DNA of 64,000 bases, taken from NCBI RefSeq assembly GCF_002968295.1, contig NZ_CP134399.1, positions 2,170,001 to 2,234,000 of the forward strand, read 5' to 3'. The translations under genes and the position numbers were made by a program. Positions 1-8,803 of the stretch are shown piece after piece. The stretch comes from Mycobacterium sp. ITM-2016-00317 (GTDB taxonomy: Bacteria; Actinomycetota; Actinomycetes; Mycobacteriales; Mycobacteriaceae). The notes under the pieces are model-generated. The model made no database searches. It worked only from the letters and a program-made list of their open reading frames with translations, and was not told where the DNA came from. Position 1 is the stretch's first letter, and every line of letters begins with the position of its first letter.

Positions 1-235
1 GGTCGATCCCGCGTGAGGCGATCACCAGTGTCATGCCCAGCGCGACCAGCATGGTGGGCGCGCCGTTGCGCAGGATGTCGATGGTGCTGCCGTAGAGGTG
101 ACCCTCCTGGATGCGCACGCCGAGGAATCCGGGGGTCAGGAACACGTTGAGCACCAACAGCGCGACCAGCGCGAGGGCCGGCCAGATCAGCGGTGAGTCG
201 GCGATACGACGCCGGACCGACGGGCGGGCGGTCAC
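1..235 (-). CDS. Sugar ABC transporter permease, N-terminal part (cut by window edge)
   Basis: This is the first 78 codons or so of an RbsC/YtfT-type inner-membrane permease; the rest lies beyond the window. It starts with GTG at 235, and that GTG shares four bases (GTGA) with the stop codon of the ATPase gene, so the two are translationally coupled. The translated part has a short basic N-terminus, a hydrophobic segment (residues about 14-30) and then the loop with ILRNGAPTMLVALGMTLVIA, which is typical of the start of the BPD_transp_2 permease fold (second membrane helix). By context it forms the membrane channel for the ATPase and binding lipoprotein encoded upstream. Family assignment is by recognition of sequence pattern. 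Confidence 0.85.
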   Translation of the reverse strand, partial: MTARPSVRRRIADSPLIWPALALVALLVLNVFLTPGFLGVRIQEGHLYGSTIDILRNGAPTMLVALGMTLVIASRGID

Positions 236-1752
236 TGCCCGTCGCCTGCCGCGATGAGCCGGGTGAGCTCGGAAACCGAACAGCCGCCCCGGATCTCGGC
301 CACGGTCAGGCCGTCGCGCAGCACCGCGACCCGGTTGCTGATGCGGGCCACCTCGTCGAGTTCGGCCGAGATGAACAGCACGGCCATGCCCTCTGCCGAC
401 AGTCTGGTGATCAGTTTCTGGATCTGCGCCTTGGCGCCGACGTCGATGCCGCGGGTGGGTTCGTCGAGGATCAGCAGACGCGGCGTCGTGATCAGCCAGC
501 GGGCCAGCAGCACCTTCTGTTGATTGCCCCCACTGAGATTGCGGATCGGGGTGTCGGGGTCGGCCGGTCGGATGTCGAGCATGTCGATGTAGCGCGCGAC
601 GAGTTCGGTCTTGGCCTGGGCCGACAACGGCCGCGCGAACCCGCGGCGGGCCTGCAGCGCCAGCACCAGGTTGTCGCGGACCGACATGTCGGCGACGATG
701 CCCTCGGTTTTGCGGTTCTCCGAGGTGAACGCGAACCCGTGACCGATCGCGGCGCGCGGTGTGCGGATCTGTGCCGGTGCGCCGTCGACGCGGACCTCGC
801 CGCCGGTGGCGTGGTCGGCGCCGAACACCAGCCGGGCCAGTTCGGTGCGTCCGGATCCGAGCAGCCCTGCCAGCCCGACGATCTCGCCGGCATGCAGGTC
901 CAGGTCGGTGGGCTTCACCCGCGGCGGCCGCGCGATCTGCTCTACCGACACGAACGGCGTGGCGGACTGCTCGGTGCGCAGTTCGGATGCCTCGGAGGCG
1001 ATCTCGCCGAGCGTCTCGAGATCGTGTCCGACCATGGCCGAGACCAGCCGGTGCCGGTCGAGCTCGGCGGTGCGCCATTCGCCGACCGTCCTGCCGTTGC
1101 GCAGCACCGTCATCCGGTCCGCGATCTCGTAGACCTGGTCCAGGAAGTGGGACACGAACAGCACCGCAGTCCCGTCGTCGCGGAGCCTGCGGACGACCCG
1201 GAAGAGCTCGGCGACCTCGCCGGTGTCCAGGCTGGAGGTGGGCTCGTCCAGCACGAGCACCTTCGCCTCGACGGCGGTGGCGCGGGCGATCGCCACCAAT
1301 TGCTGGACGGCGATCGGATGGCTGCCCAGCACCGAGCGGGGGTCGATGTCGAGTTCGAGCTGGGCCAGCAGCGTGCGCGCCACCTGGTGCACCGTCCGGT
1401 AGACGATGCGGCCGAACCGGCGGGGTTCGCGGCCCAGCAGGATGTTCTCCGCGACCGTGAGGTTCGGGCAGAGGTTGACCTCCTGGTACACCGTGCTGAT
1501 CCCGGCGTCCTGAGCCTGCCGGGGGCCGGTGAACCGCTGTGGTTGGCCGCCGACCGTGATCTGCCCGCCGTCGATGTCGTAAACACCGGTCAACGCCTTG
1601 ATCAAGGTGGACTTGCCTGCGCCGTTCTCACCCATCAGCGCGTGCACCTCCCCGGGCATCAGGCGGAAATCCACCCCGTCGAGGGCCTTGACCCCGGGGA
1701 AGGTGACGTCGATGCCGCGCATCAGCACCAACGGTTCGGTGACTGGATCCAT
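232..1752 (-). CDS. Sugar ABC transporter ATP-binding protein (YtfR/RbsA type, two NBDs)
   Basis: The 506-residue protein is a fused double nucleotide-binding subunit, the usual size for RbsA/MglA/YtfR. The first domain has a complete Walker A (GENGAGKST, residues 41-49), YQEVNL Q-loop, and Walker B VLVLDEPTSSLD. The second domain has the degenerate P-loop expected of the family (GLLGSGRTEL), an LSGGNQQK signature and LLILDEPTRGIDVG. It powers uptake of a sugar, working with the lipoprotein (28 bp upstream) and the permease (4-bp overlap downstream). The binding protein resembles YtfQ, so galactofuranose or a related pentose/hexose is a reasonable guess, but the substrate is not proven by sequence. 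Confidence 0.93.
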   Translation of the reverse strand: MDPVTEPLVLMRGIDVTFPGVKALDGVDFRLMPGEVHALMGENGAGKSTLIKALTGVYDIDGGQITVGGQPQRFTGPRQAQDAGISTVYQEVNLCPNLTVAENILLGREPRRFGRIVYRTVHQVARTLLAQLELDIDPRSVLGSHPIAVQQLVAIARATAVEAKVLVLDEPTSSLDTGEVAELFRVVRRLRDDGTAVLFVSHFLDQVYEIADRMTVLRNGRTVGEWRTAELDRHRLVSAMVGHDLETLGEIASEASELRTEQSATPFVSVEQIARPPRVKPTDLDLHAGEIVGLAGLLGSGRTELARLVFGADHATGGEVRVDGAPAQIRTPRAAIGHGFAFTSENRKTEGIVADMSVRDNLVLALQARRGFARPLSAQAKTELVARYIDMLDIRPADPDTPIRNLSGGNQQKVLLARWLITTPRLLILDEPTRGIDVGAKAQIQKLITRLSAEGMAVLFISAELDEVARISNRVAVLRDGLTVAEIRGGCSVSELTRLIAAGDGQ

Positions 1753-1780
1753 GTTTACGGTCCGCTGTCCGATGCCCGGT

Positions 1781-2768
1781 TCAGTACTGCCGGTTGGGAA
1801 GTGCTTCGATCGCCTGCTCGGTGGTGAACGTCTGGTCCGGGACCACCACGCGTGCGGGGACCTGCTCGCCCGCCACCACCTTCTTCGCCAGATCCATCAG
1901 TTGCGGTCCGAGCAGCGGGTTGCATTCCACCAGGAAGTTGAACTTGCCGTCGGCCAGCGCCTGCATGCCGTCGTTGGTGGCGTCGACCGCGACGATCTCG
2001 ATGTCCTTGCCGGGGGTCTTGCCCGCGGCCTGGATCGCCTCGACCGCGCCCAGACCCATGTCGTCGTTCTGCGCGAACACCAGGTCGATGTCGGGATGGG
2101 CCTTGAGGAACGCCTCCATCACCTGCTTGCCGCCGGATCGAGTGAAATCGCCTGTCTGCGACGCGATCACCGTCAGGTTGGGCGATGCCGAGATCGCCTC
2201 CTCGAAGCCGGTGTTGCGGTCGATGGCGGGATCGGCACCGGTGGTGCCCTCCAGGATCACGATGTTCACCGGGTCGGTCCGGTCCGCGTACTCCTCGACG
2301 ACCCACTGGCCGGCACGCGGCCCTCGTCGACGAAATCCGCGCCCAGGAACGTCTTATAGGCATCGGGAACCGTGGTGTCCACCGCGCGATCGGTGAGGAT
2401 CACCGGGATGTTCGCGTTCTTGGCCTCCAGCAGCACGGCGTCCCAACCGGTGCGCACCACGGGGCTGAACGCCAGCACGTCGACGCCCTGCTGGATGAAC
2501 GACCGCAGCGCCGAGATCTGGTTCTCCTGCTTGCCGTTGGCGTCGGAGAACTTGAGGTGGACGCCGGCGGCCGAGGCGGCCTCCTGGACGGATTTGGTGT
2601 TGGCGGTGCGCCAGCCGCTCTCGGCGCCCACCTGGGAGAAGCCCATGGTGAGGCTGCCGTCCCCGCTCCCGCTGCCGCCGCCCGGTCCGGGGCCGGCCCG
2701 CTGCCGCACCCCGCCAGGGCGGTGGCCACGGTGGCTGCCAATGCCGCGAACAGTGCTCTTTTCCTCAC
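1781..2768 (-). CDS. Sugar-binding lipoprotein of ABC transporter (YtfQ-like), two frameshifts
   Basis: The gene starts at GTG 2768 behind an AAGGAG ribosome binding site and encodes a lipoprotein signal peptide ending in the lipobox LAGC. After that the frame must change near 2665-2705 to reach the mature domain (GFSQVGAESGW, KQENQ, TDRAVD), and again near 2300-2335 to reach the C-terminal half (EGTTGADPAIDRNTGFEEA, SGDFTRSGGKQVMEAF). These blocks match the order and motifs of E. coli YtfQ. Each change needs one extra base; the span is 988 nt, two short of a 330-codon gene. Both breaks are in GC runs, so sequencing error is likelier than a true pseudogene. Intact, it would be a cell-envelope sugar receptor of about 329 residues. 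Confidence 0.85.
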
Positions 2769-2837
2769 GGTCGCTCCTTGCTGGTGGGGGTGATGGCGTC
2801 ACACCGGGCCGGAGAGTGTGGCCTAGGTAACAGGGTG

Positions 2838-2858
2838 GATGTTAACGCTAACGTTTTG
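2838..2858. promoter_or_regulatory. LacI-like operator candidate upstream of sugar ABC operon
   Basis: An AT-rich island in GC-rich surroundings contains GTTAACGCTAACGTT; the ends AACG and CGTT form a dyad (2844-2855). Sites built on TTAACGTTAA are common for LacI-family regulators of sugar genes in actinobacteria. It lies about 75-85 bp upstream of the GTG start of the binding lipoprotein, a suitable place for a repressor. No LacI gene is visible in the window. Inference from pattern and position only. Confidence 0.4.
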
Positions 2859-2906
2859 GCACTGTCAATAGCCAAAAGGGCAGTTCAAGGGCTGCTGGGC
2901 GGATTG

Positions 2907-2918
2907 GTGAGCGCTCAC
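2907..2918. promoter_or_regulatory. Perfect 12-bp palindrome GTGAGCGCTCAC
   Basis: GTGAGCGCTCAC is a perfect inverted repeat in the 170-bp gap between the M23 peptidase gene (ends 2939) and the sugar lipoprotein gene (starts 2768). It equals the core of the symmetric lac operator, so a LacI/GalR-family protein is a natural candidate ligand. It could instead form a short hairpin at the end of the peptidase transcript, but there is no U-tract. Confidence 0.4.
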
Positions 2919-2938
2919 ATGGCCCGGCTGCTGCGCGC

Positions 2939-3427
2939 TCAGCGCACCGGTTTGAGCCGCACCGGCGTGGTGGCCACCAACCCCAGCGGGTCGACGTAGT
3001 CGGCGCGCGAGGCAGGTCCCCACATCGCGCCCCAGTGCAGGCATGCCGACACCGGGCAGCCCGGATGTCCCGCGGTCAGCGCGCCGAGGGTGGTGCCCGC
3101 CGCGACCACCTGGCCCTGCCGCACCGCGGGGTCCACGGGCTCGTAGCTGGTGCGCAGACCGCCGGGATGGGCGATCGACACGACCGGCCTGCCGGCCAGT
3201 AGGCCCGCGAACACCACCGTGCCCGGGGCCGTCGCGTGCACCGGCTGTCCCGCGACACCGGCAAGGTCGACGCCGCGGTGGCCGCGCTGCCACTTCGGGG
3301 TCGGTGCATCGAACATCCGCACCACCGCCGGCCGCGGACGCATCGGCCAGCCCAGCCGCCCGTCGTCGGCCGCCGCGGGGGCCACCGGCAGTACCGTGAC
3401 GGCGACGGCTATCAGCGCGATCCGCAT
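2939..3427 (-). CDS. Secreted M23-family (LytM-like) metallopeptidase, Rv2891 homolog
   Basis: A 162-residue exported protein. Residues 1-20 form a signal peptide ending APAAA. The rest is a compact LytM/peptidase M23 domain: the zinc-ligand motif HRGVDLAG (HxxxD), the HATAPGTVVFAG strand typical of the beta-barrel core, and C-L-H-W-G near the C-terminus where the family normally has H-x-H. The first histidine of that pair (usually the catalytic base) is a cysteine here, so activity may be altered or absent. It sits next to and divergent from rpsB, as Rv2891 does in M. tuberculosis. Probable role: peptidoglycan binding or cleavage in the envelope. Confidence 0.88.
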   Translation of the reverse strand: MRIALIAVAVTVLPVAPAAADDGRLGWPMRPRPAVVRMFDAPTPKWQRGHRGVDLAGVAGQPVHATAPGTVVFAGLLAGRPVVSIAHPGGLRTSYEPVDPAVRQGQVVAAGTTLGALTAGHPGCPVSACLHWGAMWGPASRADYVDPLGLVATTPVRLKPVR

Positions 3428-3733
3428 CCGCCCAGTTCAGCGCACTGTCGCCGGGTGGCGGAAGCGCGACATCGCACGCCTGTGCACGGTGTGTGCGCTG
3501 GTAAAACCAGCTGCTCGCAGGGTGTAAACTGCTACCCGCAGCTCGTTTGCGCGGGCTGACTTCGCGCGTCTGCGACACGGGCTCCAGTTGTTCCGGGGCA
3601 TCGTCACCTCGCATGCCGGGCGGTCCCGTCCCGAGGTTCTCCTCGACGGCGGGTCCGGCATCGAAAGCAGACGCCAGGGTCCGGCTCACCCGATGCCGGA
3701 CGACAACCGACAAGCAAAGAGGTATCGCCAACC
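3428..3733. other. Intergenic region with rpsB leader and promoter
   Basis: This 306-bp divergent gap holds no convincing gene. A TANNNT-type -10 hexamer, TAAACT at 3525-3530, could start the rpsB-tsf transcript, which would leave a 5' leader of about 200 nt. Long leaders on rpsB are known in E. coli, where S2 represses its own operon, so this leader could be regulatory; no fold was verified. The M23 promoter must lie at the left side of the same gap. Confidence 0.4.
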
Positions 3734-4555
3734 ATGGCTGTTGTAACCATGAAGCAGCTGCTCGACAGCGGCGCACACTTCGGGCACCAGACCCGTCGCT
3801 GGAATCCCAAGATGAAGCGGTTCATCTTCACCGACCGCAACGGCATCTACATCATCGACCTGCAGCAGACGCTGACCTACATCGACTCGGCGTACGAGTT
3901 CGTAAAGGAAACCGTTGCGCACGGCGGTTCGATCATGTTCGTCGGCACCAAGAAGCAGGCGCAGGAGTCCATCGCCCAGGAGGCGACCCGCGTCGGCATG
4001 CCGTACGTGAACCAGCGCTGGCTGGGCGGCATGCTCACCAACTTCCAGACCGTGCACAAGCGCCTCCAGCGGATGAAGGAGCTTGAGGCGATGGAGCAGA
4101 CCGGTGGCTTCGAGGGTCGCACCAAGAAGGAAATCCTCATGCTGACGCGTGAGAAGAACAAGCTGGAGCGCTCGCTCGGCGGTATCCGGGACATGCAGAA
4201 GGTGCCGTCGGCGATCTGGGTCGTCGACACCAACAAGGAGCACCTCGCGGTCGCCGAGGCCCGCAAGTTGAACATCCCGATCATCGCGATCCTGGACACC
4301 AACTGCGATCCCGACGTCGTCGACTACCCGATCCCGGGCAACGACGACGCGATCCGCTCGGCCGCGCTGCTGACCAAGGTCGTGGCCTCCGCGGTCGCCG
4401 AGGGCCTGCAGGCCCGTGCCGGCGGCGGCGCCGACAAGCCCGCCACGGAAGCGGCCGAGCCGCTGGCCGAATGGGAGCAGGAGTTGCTGGCCGGTGCCAC
4501 CACCGCCGCACCCGAGGCCGGCGCGCCCGAGGCCGCAGCACCCGAACAGTCCTGA
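3734..4555 (+). CDS. rpsB: 30S ribosomal protein S2
   Basis: Ribosomal protein S2 binds 16S rRNA on the small subunit and is needed for S1-dependent initiation. The 273-residue sequence has the family hallmarks [22 protein letters not shown] at the N-terminus, [19 protein letters not shown], and the C-terminal [15 protein letters not shown] and [11 protein letters not shown] low-complexity Ala/Pro/Glu tail of about 45 residues follows, as is usual in actinobacteria. ATG 3734 is the only start fitting the family. tsf follows after 27 bp with the same direction, the almost universal rpsB-tsf pair. Confidence 0.99.
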   Translation: MAVVTMKQLLDSGAHFGHQTRRWNPKMKRFIFTDRNGIYIIDLQQTLTYIDSAYEFVKETVAHGGSIMFVGTKKQAQESIAQEATRVGMPYVNQRWLGGMLTNFQTVHKRLQRMKELEAMEQTGGFEGRTKKEILMLTREKNKLERSLGGIRDMQKVPSAIWVVDTNKEHLAVAEARKLNIPIIAILDTNCDPDVVDYPIPGNDDAIRSAALLTKVVASAVAEGLQARAGGGADKPATEAAEPLAEWEQELLAGATTAAPEAGAPEAAAPEQS

Positions 4556-4582
4556 TTTCGACGCCTTTAAGGAAAGACATCT

Positions 4583-5410
4583 ATGGCTAACTACACCGCC
4601 GCCGACGTCAAGCGCCTCCGGGAGCTGACCGGTGCCGGCATGCTGGATTCGAAGAACGCGCTGGTCGAGGCCGAGGGCGACTTCGACAAGGCCGTCGAGT
4701 TGCTGCGTATCAAGGGCGCCAAGGACGTCGGCAAGCGCGCCGAGCGCGCCACCGCCGAGGGCCTGGTCGCCGCCAAGAACGGTGCGCTCATCGAGCTGAA
4801 CTCCGAGACGGACTTCGTCGCCAAGAACGCCGAGTTCCAGGCACTGGCCGACCAGGTCGTCGCCGCGGCCGCCGAGGCCAAGGCCGGCGATGTCGAGGCT
4901 CTCAAGGCCGCCAAGCTCGGTGACTCGACCGTCGAGCAGGCCATCGCCGACCTGTCGGCGAAGATCGGCGAGAAGCTCGAACTCCGTCGCGCCGCCTACT
5001 TCGACGGCACGGTGGAGACCTACCTGCACAAGCGTGCCGCGGACCTGCCGCCCGCGGTGGGTGTGCTGGTCGAGTACGAAGCCGGCGACGCCGACAAGGG
5101 CACGGCCGCCGCGCACGCGGTCGCGCTGCAGATCGCCGCGCTGAAGGCCAAGTACCTCAGCCGTGAGGACGTCCCCGAGGACATCGTCGCCAACGAGCGG
5201 CGGATCGCCGAGGAGACGGCCCGCGCCGAGGGCAAGCCGGAGCAGGCGCTGACCAAGATCGTCGAGGGTCGGGTCACCGGGTTCTACAAGGACGTGGTGC
5301 TGCTCGATCAGCCGTCGGTGTCCGACAACAAGAAGTCGGTCAAGTCGCTGCTCGACGAGGCCGGGGTGACCGTGACGCGGTTCGTCCGCTTCGAGGTCGG
5401 TCAGGCCTGA
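4583..5410 (+). CDS. tsf: Translation elongation factor Ts
   Basis: EF-Ts is the guanine-nucleotide exchange factor for EF-Tu. The 275-residue protein begins with the UBA-like domain ([25 protein letters not shown]) carrying the family signature, followed by [10 protein letters not shown] and the conserved [10 protein letters not shown] core. It is co-transcribed with rpsB; a GGAAAG ribosome-binding site lies just upstream of ATG 4583. The operon ends in a strong hairpin terminator at 5425-5473. Confidence 0.99.
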   Translation: MANYTAADVKRLRELTGAGMLDSKNALVEAEGDFDKAVELLRIKGAKDVGKRAERATAEGLVAAKNGALIELNSETDFVAKNAEFQALADQVVAAAAEAKAGDVEALKAAKLGDSTVEQAIADLSAKIGEKLELRRAAYFDGTVETYLHKRAADLPPAVGVLVEYEAGDADKGTAAAHAVALQIAALKAKYLSREDVPEDIVANERRIAEETARAEGKPEQALTKIVEGRVTGFYKDVVLLDQPSVSDNKKSVKSLLDEAGVTVTRFVRFEVGQA

Positions 5411-5424
5411 TCGCCTGACACGCA

Positions 5425-5473
5425 GACAACGACAAGACCCCCGAGACAGTGTCTCGGGGGTCTTGTCGTTGTC
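5425..5473 (+). terminator. Very strong hairpin terminator after tsf
   Basis: A perfect 23-bp stem (left arm 5425-5447, right arm 5451-5473) with a 3-base loop AGT begins 15 bp after the tsf stop. The central part is GACCCCCGAGAC / GTCTCGGGGGTC. There is no U-tract after it, which fits the U-less terminators common in mycobacteria. It should insulate the rpsB-tsf operon from the downstream glycosyltransferase gene. Confidence 0.9.
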
Positions 5474-5773
5474 GGGAGGCGCGACGGCGGGCCGGGCGGC
5501 GGATTCCGCACCGCGTCGGCGGCGCGGCACGGGAACCCCGCGAATCACCCGCGATTGTTTGCCAACGCTGCACTGTGTGCGGCAAACCGGGGTGCCTGGG
5601 CCGTGCCGCCGAGTTCCGTGGTTTGCCGTGTTCCGTGAGTGATGGCGGTGGCAAAGAGTGCAGCTAATCTGCCTGCCATTTAACGGCTCAGTTAATTGGT
5701 GTTCGTTGCTGTTTTCGCTATTTGCTGAGTTAACCTCTGTCCATGTTGGTGGGGAATAAAATTCGCGGTCCAG
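5474..5773. promoter_or_regulatory. Upstream region of sugar-phosphate transferase with TTTGCC/GGCAAA repeats
   Basis: No gene is apparent here. The left part is GC-rich; the last 100 bp are AT-rich (TTTAACGG, AGTTAATTGG, GAGTTAACC) and probably hold the promoter of the gene at 5774. GTTTGCC occurs at 5557-5563 and 5621-5627, and its inverse GGCAAAC/G at 5581-5587 and 5650-5656. A further ACGGCAA-ACA-TTGCCGT hairpin lies just inside the gene (5801-5817). Such clustered inverted copies suggest a regulator site, but this is inference. Confidence 0.35.
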
Positions 5774-7261
5774 GTGACGGATACCGTTGAAGTCCGCCGT
5801 ACGGCAAACATTGCCGTCGGGGGGGAGGTTTCAGCCGAGGAGATCGCTGACTTCGGCCAGTTACGCAGACACAAAGCCTGGGAACGGGTTGCCGGTCCCC
5901 TGATCGACCTGTCGACCGCGTCGGCGGCGGTGGCGATCGGGATGTTCTGGGCGTCGCACGATCACCTGCAGCTGCCACCGACCTGGATGCTGTGGTTCTT
6001 CGCACCGACCATCCTGATGATGAGCGCGCTGCGGGGTCTCTACCGGCGGTCCCTGGAGCGGACCTTCCTCGACGAACTCCCGACCCTGCAGGCCGTCACC
6101 GCGCTGACCGCGATGCTGCTGCTGAGCGGCCTCGTCCTGAACTCGGGGGTGTCCGGCTCCCTCGGCAACACCGTGGCCAGGATCTGGATGTGCGCGGCGG
6201 TGCTGATCCCGCTCGGGCGGCTGCTGTGGTACTCGATCAAGCGCCACCTCTACCGCCGCAACGTGCTGACCGCGCCGACACTCATCGTCGGCAATGGCCG
6301 GATCGCCGCCAAGGTCGTCGACCGGCTCGAGATCACCCCGGAGTACGGCCTGCGGCCGGTCGGGTTGGTCGACGACGAGCCGCCGTCGATGGGCATCGAC
6401 CGCGACAAGCCTTCGAGCATCCCGTACCTGGGGCGGCTGGACGACCTGGACCGGGTCATCACCGCCACCGGGGCCGAGTGCATGATCGTCGCGTTCTCCC
6501 GCACCCGCGACGACGCGTTGTCCACGGCGGTCAGGCTCGCACAGAACCGGGGCGTGGCGGTGTGGATGGTGCCCCGGATCTTCGACACCATCGGTGTGCA
6601 CGCCCGCATCGACCACATCGGCGGCCTGCCGCTGATCGCCGCTCCCCGCACCGACCCGCGCGGCTGGCAGTTCGTGGCCAAGCACGTGTCCGACCGGGTG
6701 GTCGCGACGGTGGGGCTGGGGCTGATCTCGCCGTTGTTCGTGACCCTGATGCTGCTGGTGCGGCTGAGCTCGCCCGGACCGATCTTCTTCGGCCAGCCCC
6801 GGGTCGGCCGCGACGGCCGGGTGTTCATGTGCCGGAAGTTCCGGTCCATGCGCCCGCCCGAGGCCACCGACGGCGCGTTCACCCTCGATCCCGACCGCGC
6901 GCCGGGCGGGGTGGAGGGCGAGGACCGGCGCACCCGGATCGGCAAGATCATGCGGGCCACCTCGCTCGACGAACTGCCACAGTTGATCAACGTGATCCGG
7001 GGCGAGATGAGCCTGGTGGGCCCGCGCCCGGAACGCCCGGAGTATGTCGACCTGTTCAACATCCAGATCGCCCGCTACGGCGACCGGCACCGGGTCAAGG
7101 CCGGCATCACCGGATGGGCACAGGTGCACGGTCTGCGCGGGCAGACCTCGATCGCCGACCGGGCCGAGTGGGACAACTTCTACATCGAGAACTGGTCGCT
7201 GTGGCTGGACTGGAAGATCCTGGCGATGACCGTCGGGGCCGTGCTGCGTCGCGCCGAGTGA
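5774..7261 (+). CDS. Polyprenyl-phosphate sugar-1-phosphate transferase (WbaP/WcaJ type)
   Basis: The 495-residue membrane enzyme moves a sugar-1-phosphate from a nucleotide sugar to a polyprenyl phosphate, the first step in making a surface polysaccharide or glycolipid. Four hydrophobic helices fill residues about 40-150, then a CoA-binding-like Rossmann domain (APTLIVGNGRIAAKVV), one more helix, and the catalytic bacterial sugar-transferase domain with RVGRDGRVFMCRKFRSM, LDELPQLINVIRGEMS, LVGPRPERPEYV and KAGITGWAQVHGLRGQT. GTG 5774 is the start that keeps the whole N-terminus; there is no strong ribosome site. It stands alone between tsf and the amidase and is not part of the M. tuberculosis order, so it is accessory. 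The sugar is unknown. Confidence 0.93.
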   Translation: MTDTVEVRRTANIAVGGEVSAEEIADFGQLRRHKAWERVAGPLIDLSTASAAVAIGMFWASHDHLQLPPTWMLWFFAPTILMMSALRGLYRRSLERTFLDELPTLQAVTALTAMLLLSGLVLNSGVSGSLGNTVARIWMCAAVLIPLGRLLWYSIKRHLYRRNVLTAPTLIVGNGRIAAKVVDRLEITPEYGLRPVGLVDDEPPSMGIDRDKPSSIPYLGRLDDLDRVITATGAECMIVAFSRTRDDALSTAVRLAQNRGVAVWMVPRIFDTIGVHARIDHIGGLPLIAAPRTDPRGWQFVAKHVSDRVVATVGLGLISPLFVTLMLLVRLSSPGPIFFGQPRVGRDGRVFMCRKFRSMRPPEATDGAFTLDPDRAPGGVEGEDRRTRIGKIMRATSLDELPQLINVIRGEMSLVGPRPERPEYVDLFNIQIARYGDRHRVKAGITGWAQVHGLRGQTSIADRAEWDNFYIENWSLWLDWKILAMTVGAVLRRAE

Positions 7262-7297
7262 GGCCGACCCGCCGGTACGCTTTGGTACCGTTCGGCC

Positions 7298-8704
7298 ATG
7301 GATCGAGTGCACGCGTTCGGTGACGATGCCCTTGGCGACTCCGACGCCGTCGGCCTGGTCGAGGCGCAGCAACGCGGCGAGGTGTCCGCCGAGGAACTCG
7401 TCGAGGCCGCCATCGCGCGCACCGAGAAGGTGAACCCGGCCCTCAACGGTCTCGCCTACCAGGCCTACGACCGGGCACGGGCCCGCGGGCGGCAGCACCG
7501 CCGCTACGGCGGGTTCTTCGACGGGGTGCCGTCGTTCGTCAAGGACAACGTCGCCGTCGCCGGGATGCCCACGATGAACGGCACGGACGCCTGGGATCCG
7601 GTGCCGGCCTCCGACGACGGCGACTTCGCCGCCGCCTACCTGGCCACCGGCCTGGTGCCGCTGGGCCGGACCCGGATGTCGGAGTTCGGTTTCAGCGCCG
7701 CCGCCGAACACCCACGGCTGGGCGCGGTGCGCAATCCGTGGCACACCGGGCACACAGCCGGCGCGTCGTCGTCGGGGTCCGGTGCGTTCGTCGCCGCCGG
7801 GGTGGCGCCGATCGCGCACGCCAACGACGGCGGCGGGTCGATCCGGATCCCCGCGGCGTGCAACGGACTGGTCGGGCTCAAACCGAGCCGAGGCCGGCTC
7901 CCGCTGGACCGCGACATGCGGCAGATGCCGCTGCGCATCGTGGCCAACGGCGTGGTGACCCGCTCGGTCCGCGACACCGCGGCGTTCTACCGCGAGATGG
8001 AGAAAGTGGTCTCGAACCCGAAACTGCCGCCCATCGGCGACGTCACCGGCCCCGACGGCCGACGGCTGCGGATCGCGGTGTGCACCCGGTCGATTGCGCA
8101 CGAGGCCAGCCCGGAGGTCGCCGAACTCACGCTCAAGACCGCGGCCCTGCTCGAGGCGCTCGGCCACCGCATCACCGTGATCGACAACCCGGTGCCGCAG
8201 CGGTTCATGGACGACTTCCTGCTGTACTGGTCGTTCCTGGCGTTCGCGTTGATACGCGGTGGCCGGCGCACCTTCGGCCCGAGCTTCGACCGCAGCAGGC
8301 TGGACAACCTGTCGCTGGGTCTGGAACAGCACGCCGCGCGCAATCTGCACCGGGTGCCGACGGCCATCGCGCGCCTGGCGCGGGTGCGCCGCGTCACCTC
8401 GCGGTTGCAGGCCGACCACGACGTCCTGCTGACACCCACGCTGGCCCACGTGACGCCGCCGGTCGGGCACCTCGATCCCAGCGCTGCGTACCGGCAGATC
8501 ATCGACCGGCTCGTCGAGTGGGTGGCGTTCACCCCGCTGCAGAACGCGACGGGGGAGCCGGCGATCTCGTTGCCGCTGGCCCAGTCCGGGACCGGGATGC
8601 CCGTGGGGATGATGTTCTCCGCAGGCGTCGGGGAGGAAGCCCGCCTGCTCAGCTTGGCGTTCGAACTCGAACAGGCACAGCCCTGGTGCCGCATCCAGGA
8701 TTGA
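7298..8704 (+). CDS. amiC: Amidase (AmiC type, amidase-signature family)
   Basis: This 468-residue cytosolic hydrolase of the amidase-signature family uses a Ser-cisSer-Lys triad. Visible motifs are FVKDN (catalytic lysine), the glycine/serine loop GASSSGSGAFVAAGVAPIAH, and DGGGSIRIPAACNGLVGLKP, which supplies the nucleophilic serine. Position after tsf and length match AmiC (Rv2888c). A substrate cannot be read from sequence. It starts at ATG 7298, 36 bp after the sugar-transferase gene. Small inverted repeats after the stop (CGCCGT/ACGGCG, 8719-8736) may end the transcript. Confidence 0.92.
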   Translation: MDRVHAFGDDALGDSDAVGLVEAQQRGEVSAEELVEAAIARTEKVNPALNGLAYQAYDRARARGRQHRRYGGFFDGVPSFVKDNVAVAGMPTMNGTDAWDPVPASDDGDFAAAYLATGLVPLGRTRMSEFGFSAAAEHPRLGAVRNPWHTGHTAGASSSGSGAFVAAGVAPIAHANDGGGSIRIPAACNGLVGLKPSRGRLPLDRDMRQMPLRIVANGVVTRSVRDTAAFYREMEKVVSNPKLPPIGDVTGPDGRRLRIAVCTRSIAHEASPEVAELTLKTAALLEALGHRITVIDNPVPQRFMDDFLLYWSFLAFALIRGGRRTFGPSFDRSRLDNLSLGLEQHAARNLHRVPTAIARLARVRRVTSRLQADHDVLLTPTLAHVTPPVGHLDPSAAYRQIIDRLVEWVAFTPLQNATGEPAISLPLAQSGTGMPVGMMFSAGVGEEARLLSLAFELEQAQPWCRIQD

Positions 8705-8803
8705 TCACCGCGACATGACGCCGTAACGGGACGGCGATCTGTTAACAACGCCGACACTGCAGGCGGCTGTTGAGGAAACCTGCGAGTCGCAACATCGCTT
8801 CTC

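Noticed and set aside
3686..8470. Very long minus-strand reading frames opposite rpsB-tsf (620 codons) and opposite the sugar transferase and amidase (869 codons)
   Set aside because: They lie antisense to clear genes, have low-complexity Arg/Gly/Ala/His-rich translations and no family motifs; this is the usual effect of high GC content on stop-codon frequency.
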